DNA of 64,000 bases, from the NCBI GenBank assembly GCA_016713725.1, contig JADJOO010000023.1:12989-76988 (forward strand), written 5' to 3'. This DNA comes from Pseudomonadota bacterium. Its GTDB lineage: Bacteria > Pseudomonadota > Gammaproteobacteria > Steroidobacterales > Steroidobacteraceae. The first letter of the stretch is position 1. Every line of letters begins with the position of its first letter. Positions 46,162-56,897 of this stretch are shown in pieces. The notes beneath the pieces are model-generated. The model had not been told where the DNA came from, searched no databases, and saw nothing but the letters and a program-made list of their open reading frames with translations. The position numbers were made by a program, and so were the translations under genes.

Positions 46162-46868
46162 CGCGCCGCCAGAGGCTTGAACCCCAGCGCGCGCAGCAGC
46201 TGCGGCGCCAGTGCCTCACTCACTTCGCGTACGCTGGCCGGGCCGCCCAGCTCGCTGAGCTGCGTCATCTGCAGCCCCGCGTAGCCACATGGATTGATGC
46301 GCGCGAACGGTTCGAGGTCCATCGCGACATTGAGGGCCAGCCCGTGATACGAACGATTGCGACGGATGCGCAACCCGATGCTCGCAATCTTGCGCTCGCC
46401 GACATACACGCCGGGTGCGTCGCGCCTGCCATGGGCCTGTACGCCCCACTGTGCGACGGTCGCGACGATGGCACGCTCGATGCCTTCGACGAGCGCACGC
46501 ACGCCGAGGCCGAGCCGCGCGAGGGCCAGCAACGGATAGACCACGAGTTGGCCGGGCCCGTGGTAGGTGACCTGCCCGCCGCGATCGATGTCGACGACGG
46601 GAATGTCGCCAGGCGCCAGCAGGTGCACTGCCTTGGCGTTCATGCCCATCGTGAAGACGGGTGGATGCTCCAGAAACCAGATTTCGTCCGCTGTTGCGCC
46701 CGTGGCCTCGTCCGTGTGGCGCTGCATGGCCCGCCACGTCGGCTCGTAGTCGACGCAGCCGAGCCACCTGAGCGTCGGTGTCGACGCGGCCGGCAGCACG
46801 CGCCGCGCGTCCGTCGATGCGTCGCGTTCAGCCACGCCTGGCGAGCCCGCCTTCGGCGAGGCCCGCAT
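46116..46868 (-). CDS. lipB: Octanoyl-(acyl-carrier-protein):protein N-octanoyltransferase
   Basis: LipB transfers octanoate from ACP to lipoyl domains. This 250-residue protein has the family motif RGGQVTYHGPGQLVVYPLLA and the catalytic Cys in ARINPCGYAGLQMTQL. GVYVGERKIASIGLRIRRNR gives the active-site Lys. The annotated start at 46868 overlaps the lipA end by 41 bases; a later start near residue 24 is possible, since residues 1-28 look unlike the family. Its end overlaps the convergent ybeD by 46 bases. Confidence 0.93.
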   Translation of the reverse strand: MRASPKAGSPGVAERDASTDARRVLPAASTPTLRWLGCVDYEPTWRAMQRHTDEATGATADEIWFLEHPPVFTMGMNAKAVHLLAPGDIPVVDIDRGGQVTYHGPGQLVVYPLLALARLGLGVRALVEGIERAIVATVAQWGVQAHGRRDAPGVYVGERKIASIGLRIRRNRSYHGLALNVAMDLEPFARINPCGYAGLQMTQLSELGGPASVREVSEALAPQLLRALGFKPLAARQSATSTWLQDVSSM

Positions 46869-47874
46869 TGTTACGGGCCAGGGCCTGTTCGGCGCGGTAA
46901 CTCGAGCGCACGAGCGGCCCCGACACGCATTCGACGAAGCCGAGCCCGAGCGCGTGCTGGCGGTATCGCTCGAATTCCTCGGGCGTCACGTAACGTTCGA
47001 CCGTCAGGTGGTTCACCGTCGGCCGCAGGTACTGGCCGAGCGTGAGCAGGTCCACGCCCGCAGCGCGCAGGTCGCGCATCGTCTCGAAGATCTCGTCGTC
47101 CGCTTCACCAAGGCCGAGCATGAGGCTGGTCTTCACCAGCACATCGCCCTGCTCGCGGCGATGCTGCCTGGCGTGCGCGAGCACGGCCAGCGTCTGTTCG
47201 TAGGACGCGCGCGGATCACGCACGGGATGGGTCAGGCGACGCACGGTCTCGACGTTCTGCGCGAAGACGTCCAGTCCGCTGTCGACGACTGTCGCGACGT
47301 CTGTCATCACGCCCTGAAAGTCGGGTGTCAGTGCTTCGACCGCGGTTGCAGGATTGAGGCACTTGATCTCGCGCACGCACGCAGCGAAGTGCGCGGCGCC
47401 GCCATCGGGCAGGTCGTCGCGGTTCACCGACGTCAGCACGACGTACTTGAGCTGCATCAGCTGCACGGTACGGGCGGCATTGGCGGGTTCGTCGGCATCG
47501 AGCCAGCCACGCGGATTGCCGGTATCGACGGCGCAAAAGCGACACGCGCGCGTGCAGACCTCGCCCATCAACATGATCGTCGCGGTGCCCGCATTCCAGC
47601 ACTCGCCGATGTTGGGGCACCTGGCTTCCTCGCAGACCGTGGCGAGGCGGTGTTCCCGCACGGTCTGCTTGACCGTTTCGAAGCCGCGACCCGCCGGCAT
47701 CGGTGCCCGCAGCCAGCTGGGCTTGCGCCCTGCGGGCGTCACCGGCGCGCTCGAAGCAACAGCCTTGATGCCGTCACGGATCGCCGTAAACCCCTGAGCG
47801 GTATGGTATTTTTCACCGCTCGAGGCAACGGACTTGACGACCGGGACGACCGGAATGCCTTTGAACTCGCTCAT
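46828..47874 (-). CDS. lipA: Lipoyl synthase (radical SAM)
   Basis: This 348-residue radical-SAM enzyme inserts two sulfurs into octanoyl groups. The auxiliary cluster motif is CEEARCPNIGECWN and the SAM cluster motif is CTRACRFCAVDTG. LTSVNRDDLPDGGAAHFA and the RSSY ending (LVRSSYRAEQALARN) are conserved. The N-terminal extension includes the start MSEFKGIPVVPVVKSVASSG. The ATG overlaps the murU stop (ATGA), so it is translated with the recycling pair. Confidence 0.96.
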   Translation of the reverse strand: MSEFKGIPVVPVVKSVASSGEKYHTAQGFTAIRDGIKAVASSAPVTPAGRKPSWLRAPMPAGRGFETVKQTVREHRLATVCEEARCPNIGECWNAGTATIMLMGEVCTRACRFCAVDTGNPRGWLDADEPANAARTVQLMQLKYVVLTSVNRDDLPDGGAAHFAACVREIKCLNPATAVEALTPDFQGVMTDVATVVDSGLDVFAQNVETVRRLTHPVRDPRASYEQTLAVLAHARQHRREQGDVLVKTSLMLGLGEADDEIFETMRDLRAAGVDLLTLGQYLRPTVNHLTVERYVTPEEFERYRQHALGLGFVECVSGPLVRSSYRAEQALARNNAGLAEGGLARRG

Positions 47875-48637
47875 GAGCCCGCATTGTACTTGCCATGGTC
47901 GATTCGGCGCTGGGCCAGACGCGTGTTGAGTCCAGCCAGCCGCTCCGGCGTGCCGATGTCGAGCCAGTCGCCCTCGAACACCTCCACGCCGACACGCCCG
48001 TGGACGGCCGCTGTGCGCAGCAGCGGCGCGAGCTTGAAGATGCCACCCGCGCAGCCATTGAACAGCGACGGCTGATACACGCCGAGCCCCGAGAACGTGC
48101 ATTTCGGCAAGGCCGCGATCCTGCTCGCGACGGACGTGTCCGCCGCCGTTCCCGGCACGGGCTCGACCATGCGTCCCGCGTCGAACGCGAAATCGCCCTG
48201 GCGGTTGTGCCCGGGGTTCGGCACCAGCACGAGGTGCGCCTGGTCCTTGCCCGGCAGTCCCTGCGCGTATCTCTCGCGCAGGTCCGCCAAGGGGTACTGC
48301 ATCCAGACGTCGCCGTTCAGCACCACGAAGGGCTCGACACCCATCGGGCACAGCAACGGCAACGCACGGAAAATGCCGCCGCCGGTCTCGAGCGGTTCCG
48401 GCCCCTCCTGGCTGTAGTCGATTCTCAGCCCGTAGCGCGAACCGTCGCCGAGCGCCGCCGGAATCTGTTCGCCGAGCCACGACAGGTTGACGACGACTTC
48501 GCTGAACCCGGCCGTCGCCAACGCATAGAGGTGGTGCTCGATCAACGCCATGCCGCCCACGTCGAGCAGTGGCTTCGGACGGCTGAGCGTGAGCGGTCGC
48601 ATGCGCTCGCCCCTCCCCGCCGCGAGGATCATGGCTT

Positions 48638-48641
<4 letters not shown>
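47871..48641 (-). CDS. murU: N-acetylmuramate alpha-1-phosphate uridylyltransferase MurU
   Basis: This 256-residue nucleotidyltransferase makes UDP-MurNAc from MurNAc-1-P in wall recycling, bypassing MurA and fosfomycin. The signature is MILAAGRGERMRPLTLSRPK, followed by VVNLSWLGEQIPAALGDG, ETGGGIFRALPLL and NGDVWMQYP. The start is the TTG at 48641 (LKAMILAAG), inside a TTGA overlap with the amgK stop, so the two are coupled. It pairs with amgK, the usual partner. Confidence 0.92.
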
Positions 48642-49696
<1,055 letters not shown>

Positions 49697-49758
49697 GCGG
49701 GTCCCCGGTCGGGCTGGATAACGGGCGGGCAATAGTCGGATGCGGCGATTCGCGCGCA

Positions 49759-49766
49759 ATTATAAT
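49759..49766. promoter_or_regulatory. Symmetric -10 element (ATTATAAT) between amgK and lptD
   Basis: ATTATAAT is its own complement, so TATAAT can be read on both strands (49761-49766 on +, 49759-49764 on -). Seven bases separate it from the lptD ATG, and about 60 from the amgK start. No strong -35 is visible on either side. Confidence 0.4.
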
Positions 49767-49773
49767 CGTGCGG

Positions 49774-52077
49774 ATGACGACGCCGTGCTCTGGTTCCCCG
49801 CGCCTGCAGCAGGTGCTGCAGGCCACCCTGCGGAGGGCGGCAGCTTGCGCATGGCTCGGAGCCGCGTCCGCCCAGGCGCAGGAGCAGTCGCCGGACCCGG
49901 CACCCGCGCAGGCTGCGGCGGTCGACGAACCTGCACCCGGCGACCGGTGCGCCGTCCAATCCGTCATCGACCCGCGCATCGAAGAACTGCTCAAGGCTGA
50001 TCCGGACGACCCGCAGATCCACGTCACGAGCGATACCGGCGAGCTCGGCCGTGCCGGCGATGCCGAACTGCGCGGCAACGTGCAGATCCGCATGGGCCAG
50101 CGCCTGCTTACAGCCGACCAGGCTTCGATCAATGCCGAACAGCGCAGCGTCGAACTGAACGGTGACATCGAGTACCTCGACCCGCAGATGCACGTGCGCG
50201 GCAAGGGCGGCTCGTTCCAGGAAGGCGGCGTGGGCAATTTCGAAGGCGCCGAATTCGAACTGCGCGAGCAGTCGGTGCGGGGCGCGGCGGCGAACGCCCG
50301 AATACGACAGTCCGGTCTAATTGGCCTGGAGGGCGTGCGCTACACGGCCTGCCCCCCGGGCAACGAGGACTGGAGTCTCGCCGCCGGCGCAATCGAGATC
50401 GACCAGAAGGCCCTGATCGGCACCGGACGCGACGTGCGCATCGAATTCCTCGGCGTGCCGGTGTTCTACACGCCGTGGATCTCGTTTCCCGTCGGCGACC
50501 AGCGCAAATCCGGCCTGCTGTTCCCGACGATCGGCAGCGGCAGCCGTACCGGCACGCAGATTGCCGTGCCCTACTACTGGAACCTGGCCGAGAACTACGA
50601 CGCCACGCTCACCTCGCGCTGGTATTCGTCGCGCGGCATCCGGCTCGATCCGGAGCTGCGCTACCTGAGTGACCGCAGCCGCAGCCAGCTCAACGTCGAG
50701 TACCTCGTCAATGACCAGGAAACCGGCGAAGCCCGTGGCGTCATCGACTGGCGCCACGTCACGCGCTTTGCGCCCCGCACCCGGCTGCTGATCGATGCGA
50801 CCGACGTGAGCGACAACGACTACTTCGAGGACTTCGGCGTCGGCTTCGAGGGCACGAGCGTCCAGTTCGTCAATCGTTACATCGAATTGCGGCACGACAC
50901 CGCCGCCTGGACGTTGAATGCCCGAGCGCAGGGTTACCAGGTCATCGACAACACGCTGGCTGCGGAGGACGAGCCCTACCGCATCGCGCCACAGCTTTCG
51001 GCACTCGGGCGCTGGCGCGATTTCGCGGGTGGCCTGTCGGGTTCCCTGTTCGCCGAAGCGACCAATTTCCAGCGCGAGCTGGGGCCCCAGGGCGTCCGGC
51101 TCGACGCCGAACCGTCGCTCGAATGGCGCGTCGACCGCAATGGCGGGTTCTTCGCGGCGGGCGCCGCCTACCGCTACACGCAATACCTGCTGGACCAGAC
51201 CGCGGCGGGCGCGGACGATTCGCCGGATCGCTCGCTGCCGTCGGCCAGCCTCGACGCGGGTTTCACCATGGAACGCGCATCGGGCTCGCAAGGCACGCGC
51301 ATCCAGACGCTCGAGCCACGGATGCTGTACCTGTACGTGCCCTACAAGAACCAGGATGACCTCCCGGTGTTCGATACCGGCATTCCCGACCTGAATCTCG
51401 TGCAGCTGTTCCGCACCAACCGCTACGTCGGCCCGGACCGGATCGGGGACGCGAACCAGGTCAGTGTCGGCGTGACCACCCGCCTGCTCGACTCGAGCCG
51501 CGGTCGCCAGTACCTGAGCGCCACGCTCGGGCAGGCGTTTTACTTCCAGGACCCGCGCGTCGCCCTGCCGGACGAACCGGTGCGCGACCGCTCGACGTCG
51601 GACGTCGTGGCCGAGGTCGAGCTCAACGCTTACAAGAACTGGAACGCGCGCTTTGCCTACCAGTGGAACCCGGACGAGACGCAGGGCGAGCGTTCCGAGA
51701 CTTTCGTGCAGTACAACCCGACGCCAGGCCGGGTGGTCAACGTGGGTTACCGGTTCCGGCGCGACCTGCTCGAGCAGGTCGACGTGTCTGGCGCCTGGCC
51801 GATCAACAACCAGTGGCGCGGCTTCGCGCGCTTCGTCTACTCGCTGCAGGAAGAGAAGACGCTCGACCAGTTCCTGGGACTCGAATATTCGTCATGCTGC
51901 TGGGCCGTGCGCGTAATCGGGCGACGCTTCATCTCCAGCCGTTCGGGCGCTGCCGAAACGTCGATCGGCCTGCAGCTGGAACTGAAGGGTTTGTCCAGTG
52001 TCGGAGTCGACAACGAAGCTTTCCTGCGCGAAGCGATTCGGGGATACTCCTCGCCTGCGTCCGCGCCCCGACTCTGA
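49774..52077 (+). CDS. lptD: LPS-assembly outer-membrane protein LptD
   Basis: This 767-residue beta-barrel inserts lipopolysaccharide into the outer leaflet with LptE. A weak Sec signal (after Arg residues, ACAWLGAASAQAQ) precedes an OstA-like jellyroll (AELRGNVQIRMGQRLLTADQ) and the barrel. All four disulfide cysteines are present: Cys59 in GDRCAVQSV, Cys193 in YTACPPGNEDW, and the pair Cys708-Cys709 in YSSCCWAVRV. The start at 49774 is the best placed ATG. It leads lptD-surA-pdxA-rsmA. Confidence 0.94.
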   Translation: MTTPCSGSPRLQQVLQATLRRAAACAWLGAASAQAQEQSPDPAPAQAAAVDEPAPGDRCAVQSVIDPRIEELLKADPDDPQIHVTSDTGELGRAGDAELRGNVQIRMGQRLLTADQASINAEQRSVELNGDIEYLDPQMHVRGKGGSFQEGGVGNFEGAEFELREQSVRGAAANARIRQSGLIGLEGVRYTACPPGNEDWSLAAGAIEIDQKALIGTGRDVRIEFLGVPVFYTPWISFPVGDQRKSGLLFPTIGSGSRTGTQIAVPYYWNLAENYDATLTSRWYSSRGIRLDPELRYLSDRSRSQLNVEYLVNDQETGEARGVIDWRHVTRFAPRTRLLIDATDVSDNDYFEDFGVGFEGTSVQFVNRYIELRHDTAAWTLNARAQGYQVIDNTLAAEDEPYRIAPQLSALGRWRDFAGGLSGSLFAEATNFQRELGPQGVRLDAEPSLEWRVDRNGGFFAAGAAYRYTQYLLDQTAAGADDSPDRSLPSASLDAGFTMERASGSQGTRIQTLEPRMLYLYVPYKNQDDLPVFDTGIPDLNLVQLFRTNRYVGPDRIGDANQVSVGVTTRLLDSSRGRQYLSATLGQAFYFQDPRVALPDEPVRDRSTSDVVAEVELNAYKNWNARFAYQWNPDETQGERSETFVQYNPTPGRVVNVGYRFRRDLLEQVDVSGAWPINNQWRGFARFVYSLQEEKTLDQFLGLEYSSCCWAVRVIGRRFISSRSGAAETSIGLQLELKGLSSVGVDNEAFLREAIRGYSSPASAPRL

Positions 52078-52078
52078 G

Positions 52079-53392
52079 ATGCCCTTGAAATATAAGCAGT
52101 TTTTCGGCGTAGCCGTCCTGTTGTTCGCCACCGTGGGCACCGCCCACGCCCAGTCCACCGACCTCAGCTCGTCCGGCGTGCTGCTGGACCGGGTCGCCGC
52201 CGTCGTCAACGACGGCCTGGTGCTGCGCAGCGACGTCGAAAAGCAGATGTCCGTGATCAGCGGGCGCATCGAGCAGTCGGGCCAGCAGCTGCCGCCGCGC
52301 AACGTCCTCCGCCAGCAGGTGCTTGAGCGCCTCGTGCTGCAGGAGCTGCAGATGCAGCGCGCCGAGCGCCTCGGCCTGAAGATCTCGGACGAGATGGTGA
52401 ACAATGCGCTCACCGACGTCGCCGCACGCAACAACATCAAGTTCAGCGACATGCCGGCCACGCTCGAGGCCCAGGGCATCAACTATCGCGACTACCGGGA
52501 AGAAGTCCGCCGCGAGATGACGCTGCAGGGGCTGCGCCAGCGCGACGTGCTCGCGCGCGTGTACGTGTCGCCGCGCGAAGTCGAGCAATGCATCGCAAAG
52601 CGCAAAGCGTCGCCGGGCGCCGACAACGAGTTCAACCTCGCGCACATCCTCGTCGCCATTCCGGGTGCGGCGGACGAAAATCAGATCGCGGAGCGCACCT
52701 CGCGCGCGCAGGCCGTGTACGAACGCGCGACGAAGAGCGAGGACTTCGCGCAACTTGCCATCACCTACTCTGATTCCGGCACAGCGCTCGAAGGCGGCGC
52801 GCTCGGCTGGCGCAAGGCGGGCCAGTTGCCGTCATTCGTCGCCGACATCATCCCCACCCTGCAGGCCGGTGACGTGACGCAGCCGATCCGCACACCGAGC
52901 GGCCTGCACATCTTCAAGGTGCTCGAGATCCGCGGTGGCCAGGCGCCGGCGCTCGTCTCGCAGGTGCACGCCCGGCACATCCTGATGAAGCCCACGGAAG
53001 TGATGGACGACGAGACCGTGCGGCAGAAGCTCGCGCAGATCCGCGACCGCGTCCTGAAGGGCGAGAGTTTCGAAGCGGTCGCCTCGGTCACGTCCGAAGA
53101 CCCCGGTTCGGCCGCAACGGGCGGAGACCTCGGCTGGGCCGGACCCGGCAGCTACGTGCCCGAGTTCGAGAAGCAGATCGATGCGCTCGCCGACAACGAG
53201 ATCAGCCCGCCGTTCCGCACGCAGTTCGGCTGGCACATCGTGCAGTTGCTAGGTCGCCGCACCTACGACGCGACCGAGGACATGACGCGCAACCGTTGCG
53301 TCAGCCAGCTGCGCGAAGCGCGCGCGGACGAAGAAACGGAAATCTGGCTGCGCCGGCTGCGCGACGAAGCGTTCGTCGAATACCGCATGTGA
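52079..53392 (+). CDS. surA: Periplasmic chaperone/PPIase SurA
   Basis: SurA escorts outer-membrane proteins such as LptD. This 437-residue protein has a signal peptide (QFFGVAVLLFATVGTAHAQ), the N-terminal chaperone domain (LLDRVAAVVNDGLVLRSDVE) and two parvulin domains: EFNLAHILVAIPGAAD at about residues 185-285 and VHARHILMKPTEVMDD at about 295-395. The C-terminal FRTQFGWHIVQLLGRRTYDA closes the second domain. It starts two bases after the lptD stop and overlaps pdxA (GTGA). Confidence 0.95.
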   Translation: MPLKYKQFFGVAVLLFATVGTAHAQSTDLSSSGVLLDRVAAVVNDGLVLRSDVEKQMSVISGRIEQSGQQLPPRNVLRQQVLERLVLQELQMQRAERLGLKISDEMVNNALTDVAARNNIKFSDMPATLEAQGINYRDYREEVRREMTLQGLRQRDVLARVYVSPREVEQCIAKRKASPGADNEFNLAHILVAIPGAADENQIAERTSRAQAVYERATKSEDFAQLAITYSDSGTALEGGALGWRKAGQLPSFVADIIPTLQAGDVTQPIRTPSGLHIFKVLEIRGGQAPALVSQVHARHILMKPTEVMDDETVRQKLAQIRDRVLKGESFEAVASVTSEDPGSAATGGDLGWAGPGSYVPEFEKQIDALADNEISPPFRTQFGWHIVQLLGRRTYDATEDMTRNRCVSQLREARADEETEIWLRRLRDEAFVEYRM

Positions 53393-54414
53393 GCACCGCG
53401 GGCAGATCGCGCCGTGCCACGGCGCTGCGCACCGTCGCCGTCACGACCGGTGAACCGGCAGGCATCGGCCCGGATCTCTGCACCGAGCTGCTCGACACGG
53501 CACCGCGAGGCTGCCGTGTCGTCCTGATCGGTGACCGCTCCCTGTTCGGCCGCGCGCGACCGCGCAGCGCCCGCAAGCTCAAACTGCCGGACTTTGACGC
53601 GACGAGCCGCCCGCGCGCCGGCGTCCAGCTCCTGCACGTGCCGCTGGCGGAACCGGCACGGCCCGGCATCCTGGCGACGGCAAACGCGCGTTACGTGCTG
53701 GAGACGCTCGACGTCGCCGTCGGCGGCTGCGCAGCGGGTGCGTTCCAGGCGATCGTGACCGCGCCCGTGCAGAAATCGATCATCAACGAGGCAGGAGTCC
53801 CGTTTACCGGGCACACGGAGTACCTCGCCAGGCGCACCGGCGTGCGCCTGCCCGTGATGCTGCTGGTCGGCGGTGGGTTGCGCGTTGCGCTCGCGACCAC
53901 GCACCTGCCGCTGCGGAAAGTGAGCGCCGCCATTACGCCGGCGCGCCTCGCAGCGGTACTGCGCATCGTGGCGGGCGACCTGCGGACGATGTTCGGCCTG
54001 CGACGGCCGCGGATCCTGGTGCTCGGCCTGAACCCGCACGCCGGCGAAAGCGGTCACCTCGGCCGCGAAGAAATCGAGGTGATCGAGCCGACACTGACGG
54101 CCCTGCGCGGCGACGGACTCGATCTCGTCGGTCCCGTGCCGGCCGACACCGCGTTCGTGCCGCAACGGCTCAAGGGCATCGACGCCGTCGTCGCGATGTT
54201 CCACGACCAGGGCCTGCCGGTGCTGAAGCACGCGAGCTTCGGCCACGCCGTCAACGTCACGCTCGGCCTGCCGATCGTGCGCACGTCCGTCGATCACGGC
54301 ACGGCGCTCGACCTGGCCGGGACGCGCAAAGCCGATCCCGGCAGCCTGCTGGCCGCGTTTGCGCTTGCACTCGAACTGAGCCAGCGCGCGCGGCGCAAGG
54401 CATCGCACTGGTGA
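53389..54414 (+). CDS. pdxA: 4-hydroxythreonine-4-phosphate dehydrogenase
   Basis: PdxA oxidises 4-phosphohydroxy-threonine in the DXP-dependent vitamin B6 pathway. This 341-residue protein shows VAVTTGEPAGIGPDLC, IVTAPVQKSIINEAG, FTGHTEYLARRTG, LNPHAGESGHLGREE and VVAMFHDQGLPVLKH, which hold the metal-binding histidines and Asp. The start is GTG 53389, overlapping the surA stop. Its own stop overlaps rsmA (GTGA). Confidence 0.94.
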   Translation: MSTAGRSRRATALRTVAVTTGEPAGIGPDLCTELLDTAPRGCRVVLIGDRSLFGRARPRSARKLKLPDFDATSRPRAGVQLLHVPLAEPARPGILATANARYVLETLDVAVGGCAAGAFQAIVTAPVQKSIINEAGVPFTGHTEYLARRTGVRLPVMLLVGGGLRVALATTHLPLRKVSAAITPARLAAVLRIVAGDLRTMFGLRRPRILVLGLNPHAGESGHLGREEIEVIEPTLTALRGDGLDLVGPVPADTAFVPQRLKGIDAVVAMFHDQGLPVLKHASFGHAVNVTLGLPIVRTSVDHGTALDLAGTRKADPGSLLAAFALALELSQRARRKASHW

Positions 54415-55229
54415 CGCACCGTCACGCCAAGAAGCGCTACGGACAGCACTTCCTGCACGACCCGGGCACGATCGACCGGATCGTGCGCGCCATCGACCCG
54501 CGTCCGGGCGATCGCCTCGTGGAAGTCGGCCCCGGCCGCGGCGCGATCACGGCCCCGGTCCTGGCGCTGGCAGGCAGGCTCGACGTGGTCGAGATCGATC
54601 GCGACGTCGTACCACCCCTGCAGGCACATTGCCGGGAGCTTGGTGAACTGCACGTGCACCTGGCCGACGCGCTCGAGTTCGACTTTCGCGCGCTGCGCGG
54701 CGACGGACCGAAGCTACGCCTGATCGGCAACCTGCCGTACAACGTTTCGACGCCGCTGCTGTTCCACTTCATCTCGCAGCTCGATGCCTTCGCCGACATG
54801 CACTTCATGCTGCAGAAGGAAGTGGTCGTGCGCATGGCGGCCGCGCCCGGTTCGGGCGACTATGGCCGGCTCACGGTGATGCTCGCGCCGCACGTCAAGG
54901 TGGAGCGGCTTTTCGACATTGGCGCCGGCGCATTCAAACCGGCACCCCAGGTCACCTCGACGTTTTTTGCGCTGACCCCCCATGCCACGCCGCCGTTCGA
55001 AATTGCCGACCCGACCGCGTTCGCAGCCCTGGTGGCGGCCGCGTTCTCGAAGCGCCGCAAGACGTTGCGCAATGCGCTGATGGGCCTGCTCGACGTGGAG
55101 GGGATCGTGGCCGCGGGCGTGGATCCCGGGGCGCGGGCGGAAACGCTCGCTCCGGCCCGGTTTGCCGCCCTGGCGAGCCAATGGATCGCCCGGCGAGACG
55201 ACTCGCTCGGCGTTATTCCGGCAGAATGA
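54411..55229 (+). CDS. rsmA: 16S rRNA (A1518/A1519) dimethyltransferase RsmA/KsgA
   Basis: This 272-residue SAM methyltransferase dimethylates two adenines in helix 45 of 16S rRNA. HRHAKKRYGQHFLHDPGTID begins it; the SAM loop LVEVGPGRGAITAPVLALA and NLPYNVSTPLLFHFI follow, and AAAFSKRRKTLRNALMGLLD is the C-terminal RNA-binding part. The start is GTG at 54411, overlapping the pdxA stop. It ends 87 bases before the universal stress gene. Confidence 0.95.
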   Translation: MTHRHAKKRYGQHFLHDPGTIDRIVRAIDPRPGDRLVEVGPGRGAITAPVLALAGRLDVVEIDRDVVPPLQAHCRELGELHVHLADALEFDFRALRGDGPKLRLIGNLPYNVSTPLLFHFISQLDAFADMHFMLQKEVVVRMAAAPGSGDYGRLTVMLAPHVKVERLFDIGAGAFKPAPQVTSTFFALTPHATPPFEIADPTAFAALVAAAFSKRRKTLRNALMGLLDVEGIVAAGVDPGARAETLAPARFAALASQWIARRDDSLGVIPAE

Positions 55230-55316
55230 TTCCGGATTGGTACCCCTACCGGCGCCGCCTATAATCTTCCTTGGACCGCTTTTCGCACCGGAACCACGCG
55301 TTCCACGGAGCACACC

Positions 55317-55754
55317 ATGCGCGAATACAAGAAGATCCTGCTGGCTGTGGACGTCACCGAAGGCAGCGAAAAGATCGCCGAGCGGGCGCGTGACGTCGCC
55401 GAGCGTTACGGGGCCGAGGTCATCCTGCTGCACGTCGTGGAGTACGTCCCCGTCGAACCGATGGGCGAGGCCCTGCTGCCGGCCGTGCAGATCGAAGGCG
55501 AGCTGATCGAGCGCGCCACGCGGCGCATCGCCGAACTGGCGCAGAAGACCGGCCTCGAGAAGGCGGAGCGCATCGTGCAGGCCGGCAACATCAAGGCGGA
55601 ACTCGTGCGTATAGCAACCGACCGCGGCGTCGACCTGATCGTGCTCGGCAGCCGCGAACGCCACGGCCTGTCGATCATGTTCAATCAGACCGAGGACACG
55701 ATCCTGCATTCGGCGCCGTGCGACGTGCTCGCCGTGCGCTGGAAAAAGACATGA
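55317..55754 (+). CDS. Universal stress protein (UspA family)
   Basis: This 145-residue cytoplasmic protein has the Usp fold: KKILLAVDVTEGSEKIAERA (first strand), EVILLHVVEYVPVEPM, GVDLIVLGSRERHGLSIMFN and the nucleotide loop GSRERHG. The usual ATP motif GxxGxxxxS appears only partly. GGAG precedes the ATG at 55317. Its insertion between rsmA and apaG, with an ATGA overlap into apaG, is unusual and suggests co-expression of a stress regulator with the apaGH genes. Confidence 0.9.
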   Translation: MREYKKILLAVDVTEGSEKIAERARDVAERYGAEVILLHVVEYVPVEPMGEALLPAVQIEGELIERATRRIAELAQKTGLEKAERIVQAGNIKAELVRIATDRGVDLIVLGSRERHGLSIMFNQTEDTILHSAPCDVLAVRWKKT

Positions 55755-56134
55755 CGGCGGCCGAGGCGAATCGCATCCGCGTCGACGTCAGCACGAATTA
55801 CGTAGAGGACCAGTCGAACCCGGGCGAAGGCCGGTTCGTGTTCGCGTACACGATCACGATCCGCAACGAAGGGACGAAGCCGGCCCGCCTCGTGACGCGC
55901 CATTGGCTCATCACCGACGCCAACGGCAAGGTGCAGGAAGTGGTCGGCGACGGCGTCGTCGGCGAACAGCCGCACCTGCAGCCGGGCCAGGGATTCCGGT
56001 ATTCCAGCGGCGCCATCCTCGAGACGCCGGTCGGCGCGATGCAGGGCAAGTACCACATGGTCGCGGACGACGGCGAGCAGTTCGACGCGCCGATCGCGCC
56101 GTTCCGGCTCGCCATGCCGGGCGTGCTGCACTGA
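55751..56134 (+). CDS. apaG: ApaG protein
   Basis: This 127-residue small beta-sandwich (fibronectin-III-like) protein is usually found with apaH. VSTNYVEDQSNPGEGRFVFA, LVTRHWLITDANGKVQEVVG and GRYSSGAILET-like text (GFRYSSGAILETPVG) match the family. A role in pyrophosphate binding or Co2+ tolerance has been proposed; function is not settled. It starts in an ATGA overlap with the universal stress gene and ends eight bases before apaH. Confidence 0.93.
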   Translation: MTAAEANRIRVDVSTNYVEDQSNPGEGRFVFAYTITIRNEGTKPARLVTRHWLITDANGKVQEVVGDGVVGEQPHLQPGQGFRYSSGAILETPVGAMQGKYHMVADDGEQFDAPIAPFRLAMPGVLH

Positions 56135-56142
56135 CGGGCTGA

Positions 56143-56897
56143 ATGGCCGTCTTTGCGATCGGCGACGTCCAGGGTTGCAAGGACGAGCTGGACACCCTTC
56201 TCGACTGCCTGCAGTTCGACGCGTCGCAGGACCGGCTCTGGTTCGTCGGCGACCTGGTCAATCGCGGTCCGCGGTCCCTCGACACGCTGCGCTTCGTCAA
56301 GTCACTGGGCGATGCTGCCATTACCGTCCTCGGCAATCACGACCTGCACCTGCTCGCCCTCGCGCGCGGCGACGCGGATTGGCGCGACGGGGATGCGGGA
56401 CTGCGTCCCGTCGTCGACGCGCCGGACGCCGACGAGCTGCTTGACTGGCTGCAGACGCGACCACTGCTGCACCACGACGCACGCCTCGGCCTCTCGCTGC
56501 TGCACGCGGGCCTGCCGCCGCAGTGGTCCCTGCAGACGGCGGCGACCTGTGCTGACGAGGTACAAAGCCAGCTGGGCGGTGAATTGGCCGGGCAGCTTTA
56601 CCAGCGCATGTACGGCAACCAGCCCGACACCTGGCGGGACGACCTCGACGGCTGGGATCGCATCCGCTTCACGATCAACGCTTTGACGCGACTGCGCGTG
56701 TGCGATGCCGCAACGGGTCGCATGGTGCTCAAGTTCAAGGGCTTGCCTGCAACCGCACCAGCGGGCACGCAGCCGTGGTTTCGCATTCCCCTGGCGGCAA
56801 GTCTGCCGGCGAACGACTCGTCTTCGGCCACTGGTCCGCCATGGGTTACGTGGACTAGGACCACGCGCTCGGCCTCGACACGGGATGCGTCTGGGGG
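56143..56897 (+). CDS. apaH: Diadenosine-tetraphosphatase ApaH, 3' end disrupted
   Basis: ApaH hydrolyses Ap4A to two ADP. The metallophosphatase motifs are AIGDVQGCKDELDTLLDCL, WFVGDLVNRGPRSLDTL and TVLGNHDLHLLAL. After QPWFRIP (about 56795) the frame changes: SAGERLVFGHWSAMGYVD continues in another frame to a TAG at 56856-56858, and DHALGLDTGCVWG follows beyond it. The last conserved tail is missing. The TAG shares a CTAG with the convergent secreted protein. Lesions at about 56800 and after 56850 are both suspected. Confidence 0.85.
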
